DNA of 64,000 bases. Source: Hydrogenovibrio kuenenii DSM 12350. Lineage in GTDB: Bacteria > Pseudomonadota > Gammaproteobacteria > Thiomicrospirales > Thiomicrospiraceae. The first letter of the stretch is position 1; each line of letters begins with the position of its first letter. The notes below the pieces were generated by a model. It searched no databases. It was not told the DNA's origin and was given only the letters and a program-made list of their open reading frames with translations. The stretch lies in NCBI RefSeq assembly GCF_000526715.1, contig NZ_JAGP01000001.1:992001-1056000 (forward strand). The letters run 5' to 3'. This document shows positions 16,939 to 25,611 of this stretch, one piece after another. A program made the translations under genes and the position numbers.

Positions 16939-18318
16939 GTGACGATTTCTGCACAAGAACAAGAGTTTGATTGGACACAACGTTATACCGACTATTTGGA
17001 GAGCAAAGAATCGCGTCCTTCGCGTATTGTTTACCAGCGAGATAGAGCGCGGGTTATTCACTCAGCGGCGTTTCGTCGTTTGCAGGCGAAAACGCAGATT
17101 TTCGGATTGAATGAATCGGACTTTTATCGCACGCGTTTAACGCATTCAATGGAAGTGGCGCAAATCGGTTCTGGTTTGGTGGAGCAGTTGATTACGGTGG
17201 GCGATGGTAAAGATTATATGGATTGGTTGCCGTCGTTTTATCTGATAGAAGCGATTTGTTTGGCGCATGATCTGGGGCATCCGCCTTATGGCCATGGCGG
17301 CGAAGTGGCACTGAACTATATGATGCGTAAGCATGGTGGTTTTGAAGGCAATGCGCAAACGTTGCGTATTCTTTCTCGGTTGGGAGAGTACACGCCAAAA
17401 AATGGTATTGATTTGTCTCGCCGTGCAACCTTGGGTGTGCTGAAGTATCCGTCGATTTACGATGAGGTGGTGGCGCAGAGTTCGGATTATCAAGCGCGCA
17501 TTCATCAACAAGATGCCTTTGACTTCCGTACTTTGGATATGAGCCGCTGGTATCCGCCTAAAGCGAGCGTTTATATGGAAGAACGTGAGCAGTTTGATTG
17601 GGTGTTGGATATGTTCTCCGATCAAGATAAAGAATTGTTTACTAAGTTGTTAGCAAGCGAAAAGCCTGATGACAAACAAGGCTACTTCCATAAAACGCAA
17701 TATAAAGCGTTTGATACGACCATTATGGAATTGGCAGACGACATTGCCTACGGTATTCACGATCTTGAAGATGCAGTGGCGATGGGAATGGTGCAACGTG
17801 ACCTTTGGCAAGAAGAAGTCATGAATAATGAGGTGTTTAAACACTATCCACTTTGGGGTAGTGAAATGACTGATATGTTGTTCAGCTCTCGCTCAAAAGA
17901 TCGCAAGCATGCCATTAGTAAAATGGTCGGCATTATGGTGGAAAGTGTTTTTGTGGATGAGAATCCGCTTTTTGAACATCCACTATTGCGCTATCAAGCG
18001 AAGCTGGGTGAATCGGAAATGGCAGTGTTGGAGCTGCTGAAAACATTTGTTTATGTGCACGTGATTACCTTGCCGGAAGTAAAAGGTATGGAGTACAAAG
18101 GGCAGTTGATTGTGTTGGATTTGTTTAAATCACTACGCGCTAACCCAGAAGCTTTGTTGCCACGCAATACGTATCATAAATATGAACGCGCTGAATCCGA
18201 GCGAGTACAACAACGCATTATTTCTGACTATATTTCAGGTATGACCAATACCTATGCTTCTCGTTTGTATGAGAAGTTCTTTACAGCATCTCAAGGGTCT
18301 ATTTTTGATAGATTGTAG
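16939..18318 (+). CDS. dgt: dGTPase-like deoxynucleotide triphosphohydrolase
   Basis: 459 residues from GTG 16939 (AAGGA site 7 bases before). HD-superfamily metal ligands are visible in RTRLTHSMEVAQIGSGL and CLAHDLGHPPYGHGGEVAL, with the later Asp in MELADDIAYGIHDLEDAV. The N-terminal SRIVYQRDRARVIHSAAFRRLQAKTQ is characteristic. The enzyme hydrolyses dGTP (or other dNTPs in some subfamilies) to the nucleoside and triphosphate, controlling dNTP pools. The frame is open upstream to 16846, but that extension lacks a ribosome site and family similarity. Confidence 0.92.
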   Translation: MTISAQEQEFDWTQRYTDYLESKESRPSRIVYQRDRARVIHSAAFRRLQAKTQIFGLNESDFYRTRLTHSMEVAQIGSGLVEQLITVGDGKDYMDWLPSFYLIEAICLAHDLGHPPYGHGGEVALNYMMRKHGGFEGNAQTLRILSRLGEYTPKNGIDLSRRATLGVLKYPSIYDEVVAQSSDYQARIHQQDAFDFRTLDMSRWYPPKASVYMEEREQFDWVLDMFSDQDKELFTKLLASEKPDDKQGYFHKTQYKAFDTTIMELADDIAYGIHDLEDAVAMGMVQRDLWQEEVMNNEVFKHYPLWGSEMTDMLFSSRSKDRKHAISKMVGIMVESVFVDENPLFEHPLLRYQAKLGESEMAVLELLKTFVYVHVITLPEVKGMEYKGQLIVLDLFKSLRANPEALLPRNTYHKYERAESERVQQRIISDYISGMTNTYASRLYEKFFTASQGSIFDRL

Positions 18319-18321
18319 AGC

Positions 18322-19515
18322 CTAGTTAGTTTGCTTGCTTTTAGGTAGGTAGTATTTCGGTGCAACAGCAGGTTTGCCAGGTGTTGGGAATGCCCCCAGC
18401 CTGGTAGATTTTGTTAGTTTTTGCTGTTGCTGTTCAATCGCCCAATCACAATGTTCTTTGACGAGTGCTGAACCCGTTTGTAGGTTTGATAATGCAGATA
18501 GATTTTCAGGACGGTATTCGTCATTGCCAATAGCAATGCATAGATTGCGTTGCCAAAGCTCAAAGCCAATCCTTCTGATTGGCGAACCTTCCATTTGTTT
18601 TAAAAACTGGTCTTCATCCCAAGCCAAAAGTTCGAGTAATGAAGTTTTATCTAAATGTGCGCGAGATTGTTTTGCTTGAAAGGCGCTTTCTTGAGTTGGT
18701 TCGGTGAATTTATTCCACGGACAAACCAACTGGCAGTCATCACAACCGTAAATACGGTTTCCAATCAATGGGCGTAACTCTTCGTTAATAGAACCATGGT
18801 ACTCAATAGTGAGATAAGAAATACAGCGCCGAGAATCCACTTGGTTGTTAGGTAAAATCGCTTGTGTCGGGCACTCATCTATACATGCAGTGCAAGGGCC
18901 ACAACCTTGTTTTTCAAAGGGTGAATCATTTGGCAAATCAAGGTTGCAGTATAGTTCACCTAGAAAAAACCAAGAACCTGCGCGGGGGTGAATGATTAAG
19001 CTGTTTTTACCGATAAACCCAAGCCCAGATTGTTGGGCGAGGGGTCTCTCGAGTACGGGTGCGGAGTCTGAAAAAGCGCGATAGCTGAAGTCTGGTATTT
19101 TTTCTTGAATTTTAGCGGCCAGTTGTTGCAGGCGTTTGCGCATGAGTTTGTGATAGTCCTTATGTAAGGCATAACGCGAAACATAGGCTTGGTTTGGCTG
19201 TTGTAATTCTTCAATGGCGGATTGTGCATCACCATCAAAATAATTCATGCGAACACTGATGACGGATTGCGTGCCGGGCACGAGTTCATTTGGGCGTGTA
19301 CGTTTGATGCCATGGGTTTCCATGTATGTCATGTCGCCATGATAGTTTTCGCCAATCCAGTTGAAGTAATCTGCTTCATAAGCAGAAAGGTCTATAGAAG
19401 CAATACCAATATCGGCAAAACCGAGTTCTCGGCCCCAGTTTTTGATGTCTTTAACAAGTTGTTGGCGAGATTCTACGTTCAATGGATTTCTTTTAGTCTG
19501 TAAAAATGGATGCAC
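18322..19515 (-). CDS. queG: epoxyqueuosine reductase
   Basis: About 397 residues. The N-terminal cobalamin-binding part starts with VKDIKNWGRELGFADIGI. Two 4Fe-4S motifs follow: CGPCTACIDECP and CDDCQLVCPWN. The C-terminal part after about residue 290 is the HEAT-like tail. It performs the last step of queuosine synthesis in tRNA. The start is uncertain: GTG 19515 has no good ribosome site, while TTG 19482 gives an N-terminus closer to the E. coli length. The last 30 codons are unusual because repeat copy 8 is embedded there (LTKSTRLGAF), extending a tail rich in Lys and Pro. Confidence 0.93.
   Translation of the reverse strand: MHPFLQTKRNPLNVESRQQLVKDIKNWGRELGFADIGIASIDLSAYEADYFNWIGENYHGDMTYMETHGIKRTRPNELVPGTQSVISVRMNYFDGDAQSAIEELQQPNQAYVSRYALHKDYHKLMRKRLQQLAAKIQEKIPDFSYRAFSDSAPVLERPLAQQSGLGFIGKNSLIIHPRAGSWFFLGELYCNLDLPNDSPFEKQGCGPCTACIDECPTQAILPNNQVDSRRCISYLTIEYHGSINEELRPLIGNRIYGCDDCQLVCPWNKFTEPTQESAFQAKQSRAHLDKTSLLELLAWDEDQFLKQMEGSPIRRIGFELWQRNLCIAIGNDEYRPENLSALSNLQTGSALVKEHCDWAIEQQQQKLTKSTRLGAFPTPGKPAVAPKYYLPKSKQTN
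18393..18412 (-). repeat. dispersed 20-mer, copy 8, inside queG
   Basis: On the minus strand it reads AAAATCTACCAGGCTGGGGG; the last base differs from consensus. It is sense with respect to queG and encodes KSTRLG at about residues 370-375, in the C-terminal tail past the HEAT-like region. Confidence 0.93.
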
Positions 19516-19889
19516 TCATTTTATCCGCTTCTTAAAACAGAGTGGCGTTATGCGCTGAGATTTTGGAAAAAATATTCAAAAGATTGTGCGAAATAAGCAT
19601 GTTTTTTTGTAGTAAAAAATCCACAGTTGCAAATTTTGTTGATTTTAGGGTTTCTTTTTTATCTAATTTCTATAGAATGATAGCTAATTAGTTGAAATAT
19701 ATATCAAATACAGTAATTTTTTTGGAGCTAAATTGCTTCTACTTTGTTGTATTTATTATATTTTTTCTGTGTTGAGATGGCTTTAAAGGCTTTTGTAATG
19801 GCCATTTGAAGCAAAGTAGGCTTTATTGGCAAACAAAAAATAAAATCAATAAATTGCTAGTTGATAGCGGATATTTTTAACAAAAGACG
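19516..19889. other. 374-bp AT-rich intergenic region upstream of tsaE
   Basis: Divergent region between queG and tsaE, very AT-rich (runs of A/T around 19570-19640 and 19740-19765). It must hold promoters in both directions, but no box pair stands out. No RNA gene or repeat copy seen. Confidence 0.45.
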
Positions 19890-20489
19890 ATGCAGACAAC
19901 ACAAACAAATATTAACGGTAAGTTGGCAGATGAGTCGGCAACCGAAGCTTTAGCAAAATTATTGGCGCAAGCGTTAAGCCAGTTGGCAGATGAGCACGAA
20001 AGAGAGCATAAAAATCTGCCAGGCTGGGGTAGCGATAACAAACTAGATAACGGGCTGGTTATTTATTTAGAAGGTAACCTCGGTGCGGGGAAGTCCTTTT
20101 TTACTAGAGCGTTAATTCAGAGTTTTTTACCAGGACAAAAGGTAAAAAGCCCAACCTATACGTTGGTTGAAACTTATGAAGGCCCTTTGGGTGAGATACA
20201 TCATTTTGATTTATATCGATTGTGTGATCCTGAAGAGTTAGAGTTTTTAGGTATACGAGATTTGTTAAAAACGCATTTTTTATCTTTGGTGGAATGGCCA
20301 TCTAAAGGTGAAGGCGTTTTACAGGGAGCAGACCTTGTGATTCATTTGCAATATGCGAGTGAGTTGGGGGAAGGAGAAGGTCGCTCTTTTACAATAACCC
20401 CCGTTACGGATACAGGTGGTCGTCTTGCCAAAAAACTGTCAGAGTTGGTTAAAAACTCTGGCATGGAATTTGGTTCACAAGATGTATAA
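19890..20489 (+). CDS. tsaE: tRNA threonylcarbamoyladenosine biosynthesis ATPase
   Basis: 199 residues, longer than the usual 150-160. Walker A in EGNLGAGKSFFTRALIQ (about 62-78), the invariant VKSPTYTLVETYEG, HHFDLYRLCDPEELEFLG, and LVEWPSKG. TsaE works with TsaB and TsaD to form t6A37 on ANN-decoding tRNAs. The extra length lies at the C-terminus and between the first helix and the first strand, where repeat copy 9 encodes KNLPGWG (residues 41-47). The DNA for LADE segments (19921 and 19981) is a 14-bp direct repeat 60 bases apart, so part of the N-terminal extension looks duplicated. First gene of the mutL/miaA/hfq cluster. Confidence 0.93.
   Translation: MQTTQTNINGKLADESATEALAKLLAQALSQLADEHEREHKNLPGWGSDNKLDNGLVIYLEGNLGAGKSFFTRALIQSFLPGQKVKSPTYTLVETYEGPLGEIHHFDLYRLCDPEELEFLGIRDLLKTHFLSLVEWPSKGEGVLQGADLVIHLQYASELGEGEGRSFTITPVTDTGGRLAKKLSELVKNSGMEFGSQDV
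20011..20030 (+). repeat. dispersed 20-mer, copy 9, inside tsaE
   Basis: Exact AAAATCTGCCAGGCTGGGGT, sense with tsaE, read in the frame that gives NLPGWG. It lies just before the first beta strand and Walker A motif, in a region absent from the shorter E. coli protein as I remember it. Confidence 0.95.
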
Positions 20490-20509
20490 ATGAAGAACTT
20501 GGAAAAGCG

Positions 20510-22102
20510 ATGGGTAATGCCATGACTAGAAAAATGCATACAACCGGAAAGTCCTCTTTTATCTCGATGCTGATAATGTTTTTGGCGTTGATTTATACGT
20601 CTAATGCAATGGCTTCGGCAACCTTGTCGAAAATTCGTGTAGGTCAAACCAATGAAAAAACTCGCATTGTGTTCGATATCAAGCATAACCACTATTTCAA
20701 AGTACGAAAACTAAATAACCCTTCTCGAATTGTTGTTGATTTCTATAAAGCGAAAAACGATGTTTCCTTCAAGAAAATGAAGTTTCTTGATCCAAGGTTA
20801 AGCAGAATTCGTTTGTACAGCCAAAAAGCTAGAACACGTGTGGTTTTGGATTTAAGAAAAAATTATGATTTCCGTTATTTCACTTTGGCAAAAAACAAGT
20901 TTGGTGCGGAGCGAGTAGTGGTGGACATTACCAAGCGTTTGCCAAGTGTTAAGCCTAAAACCATTGCGAAGAAGGTTTCAAAACCGAAACCAAAGATTAT
21001 TGCTAAAGCAAAACCAGTTATTAAAAAAGTGGCTAAGCCTCCTGTTAAAAAGGTAGCGGTTAAAACAAGCGCGAAACCTAAAGTTGTCAAGGTTAAGCTT
21101 GCGGATGCTGGTTCAAAGAAAGCAGTAGCCAGTGTTAAACACGTAAAAAAATTCACTAAAGATATTGCGGATGAGCAAAGTACGCGAGATGTGATGAATG
21201 CTGGAAGCTCAGTGTTCTATCCAGAGAATAAAGATTTAATTGTGGCGATTGATCCAGGGCACGGTGGTAAAGATACTGGTGCAATCGGGGTACACGGCAT
21301 TTATGAAAAAAATGTTGTGTTGGCAATGGCGAAAAAACTGAAAAAGTACATTGATGCCCAACCGGGTATGCATGCCGTTCTGACGCGTGATCGTGATGTT
21401 TTTATTCCTTTAGGGAAGCGTGTGCGTTTAGCGCATAAGATGAATGCGGATATATTTATTTCAATTCATGCAGATTCCTTCCCAGACAGAAGTGCGCGAG
21501 GTGGTTCTGTTTATGTATTGTCAACTCGTGGTGCAAGTTCTGTTATGGCGCGCATTTTAGCCAAGTCTGAAAATGCTTCTTTGAACGATATTAAATTGAA
21601 AGGCCGTGATTCGGATGTGGCATTTGTGTTGTCTGATTTGTCTCGCGAGGCAAATATTCGTGCGAGTCGTAAGCTTGCTAGAACAGTCTTGGGATCAATG
21701 GGGCGTTCGGTAACACTGCATAAGCGTAGTGTACAAGCTGCTAATTTTGCGGTGTTAAAGTCAATTGATATGCCGTCTATGTTGATTGAAACTGCGTTTG
21801 TGTCGAATCCTAAGGAAGCACGCAAACTGAAGAATAGCTTTTTCCAGGATAGAATGGCGAAGTCGATTGCTTTGGGTGTAACAAAGTTTGTCCGTAATAA
21901 CGCTGATGAGCCTAGATGGGGTGAAAAACTGTATTTGCATTATCGCGTACAAAGTGGCGATACGCTTTCGGAGATAGCTGCCAATTATAAAATCTCAACG
22001 CGAACGCTAAAACGCATTAACCATATTAAGAAAGCTGACCGTCTTTATGTTGGCAAAAAACTACGCATTCCGGTATCCGATAGTGTCGTAGCATCGCTTT
22101 AA
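20510..22102 (+). CDS. AmiB/AmiC-type N-acetylmuramoyl-L-alanine amidase
   Basis: 530 residues. N-terminal signal (about 12-37, ending in AMASA). AMIN domain at about 38-140 (RVGQTNEKTRIVFDIKHNHY, SRIVVDFYKAK), which targets the septum. A Lys/Pro/Ala/Val-rich linker follows (about 145-235). Amidase_3 catalytic domain at about 245-465 carries zinc-ligand motifs IDPGHGGKDTGAIG, EKNVVLAMA, ISIHADS and IETAFVSN. A C-terminal LysM is at about 480-525 (YRVQSGDTLSEIAANYKIS). It cleaves stem peptides from murein during cell separation. Position between tsaE and mutL is conserved in Gammaproteobacteria (amiB). The LysM distinguishes it from AmiC. Confidence 0.93.
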   Translation: MGNAMTRKMHTTGKSSFISMLIMFLALIYTSNAMASATLSKIRVGQTNEKTRIVFDIKHNHYFKVRKLNNPSRIVVDFYKAKNDVSFKKMKFLDPRLSRIRLYSQKARTRVVLDLRKNYDFRYFTLAKNKFGAERVVVDITKRLPSVKPKTIAKKVSKPKPKIIAKAKPVIKKVAKPPVKKVAVKTSAKPKVVKVKLADAGSKKAVASVKHVKKFTKDIADEQSTRDVMNAGSSVFYPENKDLIVAIDPGHGGKDTGAIGVHGIYEKNVVLAMAKKLKKYIDAQPGMHAVLTRDRDVFIPLGKRVRLAHKMNADIFISIHADSFPDRSARGGSVYVLSTRGASSVMARILAKSENASLNDIKLKGRDSDVAFVLSDLSREANIRASRKLARTVLGSMGRSVTLHKRSVQAANFAVLKSIDMPSMLIETAFVSNPKEARKLKNSFFQDRMAKSIALGVTKFVRNNADEPRWGEKLYLHYRVQSGDTLSEIAANYKISTRTLKRINHIKKADRLYVGKKLRIPVSDSVVASL

Positions 22103-22122
22103 TGAACTACTCCTAAGTATTT

Positions 22123-22147
22123 AAAGGCCTTCATTGGCCTTTTTTTT
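22123..22147 (+). terminator. Rho-independent terminator after the amidase gene
   Basis: AAAGGCC, 6-base loop, GGCCTTT, then a run of T. It separates the amidase from mutL, suggesting mutL has its own promoter. Confidence 0.88.
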
Positions 22148-22266
22148 CGTCTTGAATTTATGTGTTGTTTGCTGTGTTTGAGTTGATTGCCGTGTGAATT
22201 GCAGTTTGGAATCTGTATAATCGTTAGCCATTAATTCAAGTCTTTAAATGTGTGGTTTAAATCGTT

Positions 22267-24165
22267 TTGCAAACAGAAACTTCCAGTCTTTCAGATATGC
22301 CCGAACCTACCGAAATGAATGTGTCTAACTCCTTTGATAAGGAAATTGCATTATTACCCAATTATTTAGCGGATCAGATTGCCGCTGGTGAAGTGGTGGA
22401 GAGACCTGCATCTGTTGTGAAAGAGTTGTTGGAAAATGCCTTGGATTCTGGCGCAACGCAAGTAGATATTTATATTGAAGAAGGCGGTGAAAAACGCATT
22501 ACGGTGGTAGATAACGGTTGTGGTATTCGCAAAGAGCAAATGATGTTAGCTGTGAGCCGTCATGCAACCAGTAAAATTGCAAGTTATGATGATCTAACAG
22601 CGGTTTCAACACTGGGCTTTCGTGGAGAGGCATTGGCAAGTATTAGCTCCGTTTCTAGATTTACGTTAACCAGTTGTCATCACCAAAGTAAGCACGCGTG
22701 GAAATTGAGTGGAGAAGGTGAGTCTGGTTGGCAAGAGGTGCAACCTACGGCGCATCCTCAGGGCACATGTATAGAAGTGTGTGATCTCTTTTTTAACACA
22801 CCAGCACGCAAAAAGTTTTTACGCTCTGCACGCACAGAGTTCTCTCATATCGACCAATTGGTTAAACGTGTGATGTTAAGTCGCCCAGATGTTTCGATGA
22901 AGCTGGTGCATAACAATAGCGTGGTGCGTCAAGTGCAGGTTGCACAGGACTTGGCCGCATTAAAAGTACGTCTAAAGCATTTAATGGGAGCGCCTTTTGT
23001 CGACCAGAGCTTTAGTGTCGATTTTGAAGCGCAAGATATTCGATTGAGTGGTTGGGCAGGTTATCCAACGTTTAACCGTGCACAAACCGATATGCAGTAT
23101 TTGTTTGTGAATGGTCGTATTGTTCGTGATCGTTTACTGTCTTATGCTGTTAAGCAAGCCTATGCAGATGTTTTGTACCATGGTCGTCACCCAGCTTATT
23201 TACTGTTTATTGAAATGCCATTTGATTTAGTGGATGTGAATGTTCATCCTGCCAAGTATGAGGTACGTTTCGCTAATGGTCGTTGGGTTTATGATTTTTT
23301 GAGACGTTCTGTTCGTGAAATTGTGACTAAACCTGTCGGTAATGTAGGTGGTGCTAGTTCACCCGGTAAGTCGTTAAATATTGCCGGAGATATGAATCAT
23401 AACGAACAGGCTTATCAAGCATCGATGGCATTTCAAAGTTATGATAATGCATCAGATAGCCAATCCAATATGACTGTTTCGGAGCCAGGTCTTTCTTACG
23501 GCCAAACGGTTGATGTTTCTAAGTTGCAGCCCAGTTATGATGCATTTGAAAAAATTGAGCAGGATGCGCGGTCATCAAGCTCACCGGTATTGGGTTATGC
23601 CAAAGCACAAATTAAAGGCGTGTTTATTTTGGCAGAAAATGAACAAGGTTTGGTATTGGTGGATATGCACGCAGCGCATGAGCGTATTGTGTATGAGCGT
23701 ATGAAGACACAATGGCAAAAGGATCGACTTATTTCACAACCGCTATTGGTGCCGATTGTTATTGCGATGGAAACATCACAATTAAAAACATGGCAGAGTT
23801 TTGAACCTGAATTTCAGCGTTTGGGCTTTGAAATGGAACCTTTTGGCCCTGAGCAGTTAAAAGTGACAGCGGTGCCTGCGCTTTTGGCAAAATCCGATGT
23901 AACCAATCTTATTCATGACATGATTGCAGATTTTGCAGTGGTTGGCGAATCTCAAGCGGTTGAAGAAAAAATCAATGCTATTTTATCTACCATGGCATGC
24001 CATGGATCAGTGCGAGCACACCGTCAGCTAACACTAGAAGAAATGAATGCTTTGTTGCGCGACATGGAGGCAACGGATGCCTCTTCACAATGTAATCATG
24101 GCCGTCCAACATGGGTGCAGTTATCAATGGAACAGCTGGATGGGCTGTTTATGAGAGGGCAATAA
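22267..24165 (+). CDS. mutL: DNA mismatch repair protein MutL
   Basis: Up to 632 residues. GHKL ATPase motifs near the N-terminus: IAAGEVVERPASVVKELLENA, DNGCGI and TLGFRGEALASISSV. A flexible linker follows (about 360-440), then the dimerisation domain. The C-terminal domain has DMHAAHERIVYERMK, which fits D(Q/M)HA-X2-E-X4-E, and ACHGS-R, CNHGRP and a final FMR, the set associated with MutL endonuclease activity. The start is uncertain: TTG 22267, ATG 22297 and ATG 22315 are all in frame and none has a good ribosome site. The last is nearest the conserved LPNYLADQIAAGE. miaA follows after one base. Confidence 0.95.
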   Translation: MQTETSSLSDMPEPTEMNVSNSFDKEIALLPNYLADQIAAGEVVERPASVVKELLENALDSGATQVDIYIEEGGEKRITVVDNGCGIRKEQMMLAVSRHATSKIASYDDLTAVSTLGFRGEALASISSVSRFTLTSCHHQSKHAWKLSGEGESGWQEVQPTAHPQGTCIEVCDLFFNTPARKKFLRSARTEFSHIDQLVKRVMLSRPDVSMKLVHNNSVVRQVQVAQDLAALKVRLKHLMGAPFVDQSFSVDFEAQDIRLSGWAGYPTFNRAQTDMQYLFVNGRIVRDRLLSYAVKQAYADVLYHGRHPAYLLFIEMPFDLVDVNVHPAKYEVRFANGRWVYDFLRRSVREIVTKPVGNVGGASSPGKSLNIAGDMNHNEQAYQASMAFQSYDNASDSQSNMTVSEPGLSYGQTVDVSKLQPSYDAFEKIEQDARSSSSPVLGYAKAQIKGVFILAENEQGLVLVDMHAAHERIVYERMKTQWQKDRLISQPLLVPIVIAMETSQLKTWQSFEPEFQRLGFEMEPFGPEQLKVTAVPALLAKSDVTNLIHDMIADFAVVGESQAVEEKINAILSTMACHGSVRAHRQLTLEEMNALLRDMEATDASSQCNHGRPTWVQLSMEQLDGLFMRGQ

Positions 24166-24166
24166 C

Positions 24167-25150
24167 TTGCAAGACAACTTGAAATTCTCTAACGATGAGA
24201 TTGAAAAATTAATCGAACAAAAACAATGTCTGGCGATTATGGGACCGACGGCATCCGGTAAAAGCCGCTTATCGATGGCGGTTGCAGAGTGCTTGCCAGT
24301 AGAAATAATTAGTGTCGATTCTGCATTGATTTATAAAGGAATGGATATAGGGACTGCTAAGCCTTCGGAAGAGGAAATGCAGCAAGTGCCGCATCATCTG
24401 ATTTCTATTTTAGAGCCGACAGAGAGTTACTCGGCGGCCGATTTTGTTGATGACGTACATAGACTGGTGCCGGAGATTTTTGCACGAGGTCGTATCCCGC
24501 TTTTGGTAGGTGGGACAATGATGTACTTCAATGCTTTGCAAAAGGGAATGGCGAAATTACCGTCGGCAGATGAGGCTTTGCGTGAAAAGCTGTTTGCTGC
24601 ATGGCAGGCAAACCCGAAAGAAGTGCATGCCAGGCTCGCGGAAGTGGATCCTGAAGCGGCGGATAGAATCCATGCTAATGATTCACAGCGCTTAACGAGA
24701 GCCTTAGAGGTTTATGAACTGACGGGCAGGCCCTTGAGTGAGTTGCAAAAAGCGGAACAAGGTGAGGGGTTGACTGAATTTAAATTGGCGAAGGTCGCTT
24801 TGATGGCAGAAGATCGCGCCAAGTTGCATGAACAGATTGCAGTTCGTTTTCAACACATGATTGACCAGGGTTTTTTGGCGGAGGCGGGTTGTTTGTTTCA
24901 GACGCCAGCGATTCATCCGGATTTACCTTCAGTAAGAAGCGTTGGTTATCGACAGGCTTGGCCTTTCTACCGTGGGGAGTATGGCTTTCAAACGTTTGTT
25001 GAGAAAGGAATTGTGGCGACACGACAGTTGGCTAAACGACAAATTACTTGGTTACGAAAGGAAGCGGTGGATTTGGTTATAGACCCTTTTGAAACAAGTT
25101 TAGATCAACAAGTCGCAGAGACCTGTGGCCTTTTGAAAGGCGATCTTTAG
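24167..25150 (+). CDS. miaA: tRNA dimethylallyltransferase
   Basis: 327 residues from TTG 24167, with a GAGAGGG site inside the end of mutL. P-loop GPTASGKSRL (about 26-35), DSALIYKGMDIGTAKPS, HHLISILEPTESYSAADF, and LLVGGTMMYFNAL are all family signatures. The enzyme transfers an isopentenyl group to A37 of tRNAs reading UNN codons. One base from the mutL stop, so translationally coupled. Confidence 0.97.
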   Translation: MQDNLKFSNDEIEKLIEQKQCLAIMGPTASGKSRLSMAVAECLPVEIISVDSALIYKGMDIGTAKPSEEEMQQVPHHLISILEPTESYSAADFVDDVHRLVPEIFARGRIPLLVGGTMMYFNALQKGMAKLPSADEALREKLFAAWQANPKEVHARLAEVDPEAADRIHANDSQRLTRALEVYELTGRPLSELQKAEQGEGLTEFKLAKVALMAEDRAKLHEQIAVRFQHMIDQGFLAEAGCLFQTPAIHPDLPSVRSVGYRQAWPFYRGEYGFQTFVEKGIVATRQLAKRQITWLRKEAVDLVIDPFETSLDQQVAETCGLLKGDL

Positions 25151-25167
25151 TTTACTTTTGATTGCTG

Positions 25168-25197
25168 TTTACGTTTGTGATTGCGTTATGGTATTAT
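25168..25197 (+). promoter_or_regulatory. candidate hfq promoter
   Basis: TTTACG (25168-25173) and TATTAT (25192-25197) with an 18-base spacer, about 100 bases upstream of the hfq start. Plausible sigma-70 promoter giving hfq-hflX-hflK-hflC expression independent of miaA. Confidence 0.4.
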
Positions 25198-25299
25198 TTT
25201 GCTATCTGCGTGTATCAGAAATAGACAGACAGTTACGCAGAACATAAAAATACAAATACAACATACAACGCAAGAAAACTCTTAGAACAAGGAATAATC

Positions 25300-25560
25300 A
25301 TGGAGAATAAGAAAGTGACCAAAGCTTTGCCGATTCAGGACCCGTATTTGAACGCGCTTAGAAAAGAAAAAATCAGCGTAGCCATTTATTTGGTAAACGG
25401 GGTTAAGTTGCAAGGCCGAATCGATTCTTTCGATCAGTTTGTCGTACTGTTGCGCAGCAACGTAACACAAATGGTTTACAAACATGCAATTTCAACTATC
25501 GTTCCTGCTCGTGATCCTAAAGCTTACGAATTTGAATCTACAGACTCTTCTGACGCATAA
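25300..25560 (+). CDS. hfq: RNA chaperone Hfq
   Basis: 86 residues. Sm1 motif region [21 protein letters not shown] and Sm2 motif VYKHAISTI are intact, and the N-terminal [14 protein letters not shown] keeps Gln, Asp and Lys of the proximal RNA-binding face. Tyr replaces the more usual Phe in DPFLN. The acidic C-terminal tail is short. The hexamer pairs small RNAs with mRNAs. Ribosome site AAGGA 8 bases before ATG 25300. Confidence 0.98.
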   Translation: MENKKVTKALPIQDPYLNALRKEKISVAIYLVNGVKLQGRIDSFDQFVVLLRSNVTQMVYKHAISTIVPARDPKAYEFESTDSSDA

Positions 25561-25611
25561 TTCCTTGTTGAAACAAAATTTTCCTATCAAGCGTGAGTCT
25601 TTCAAGTAACC

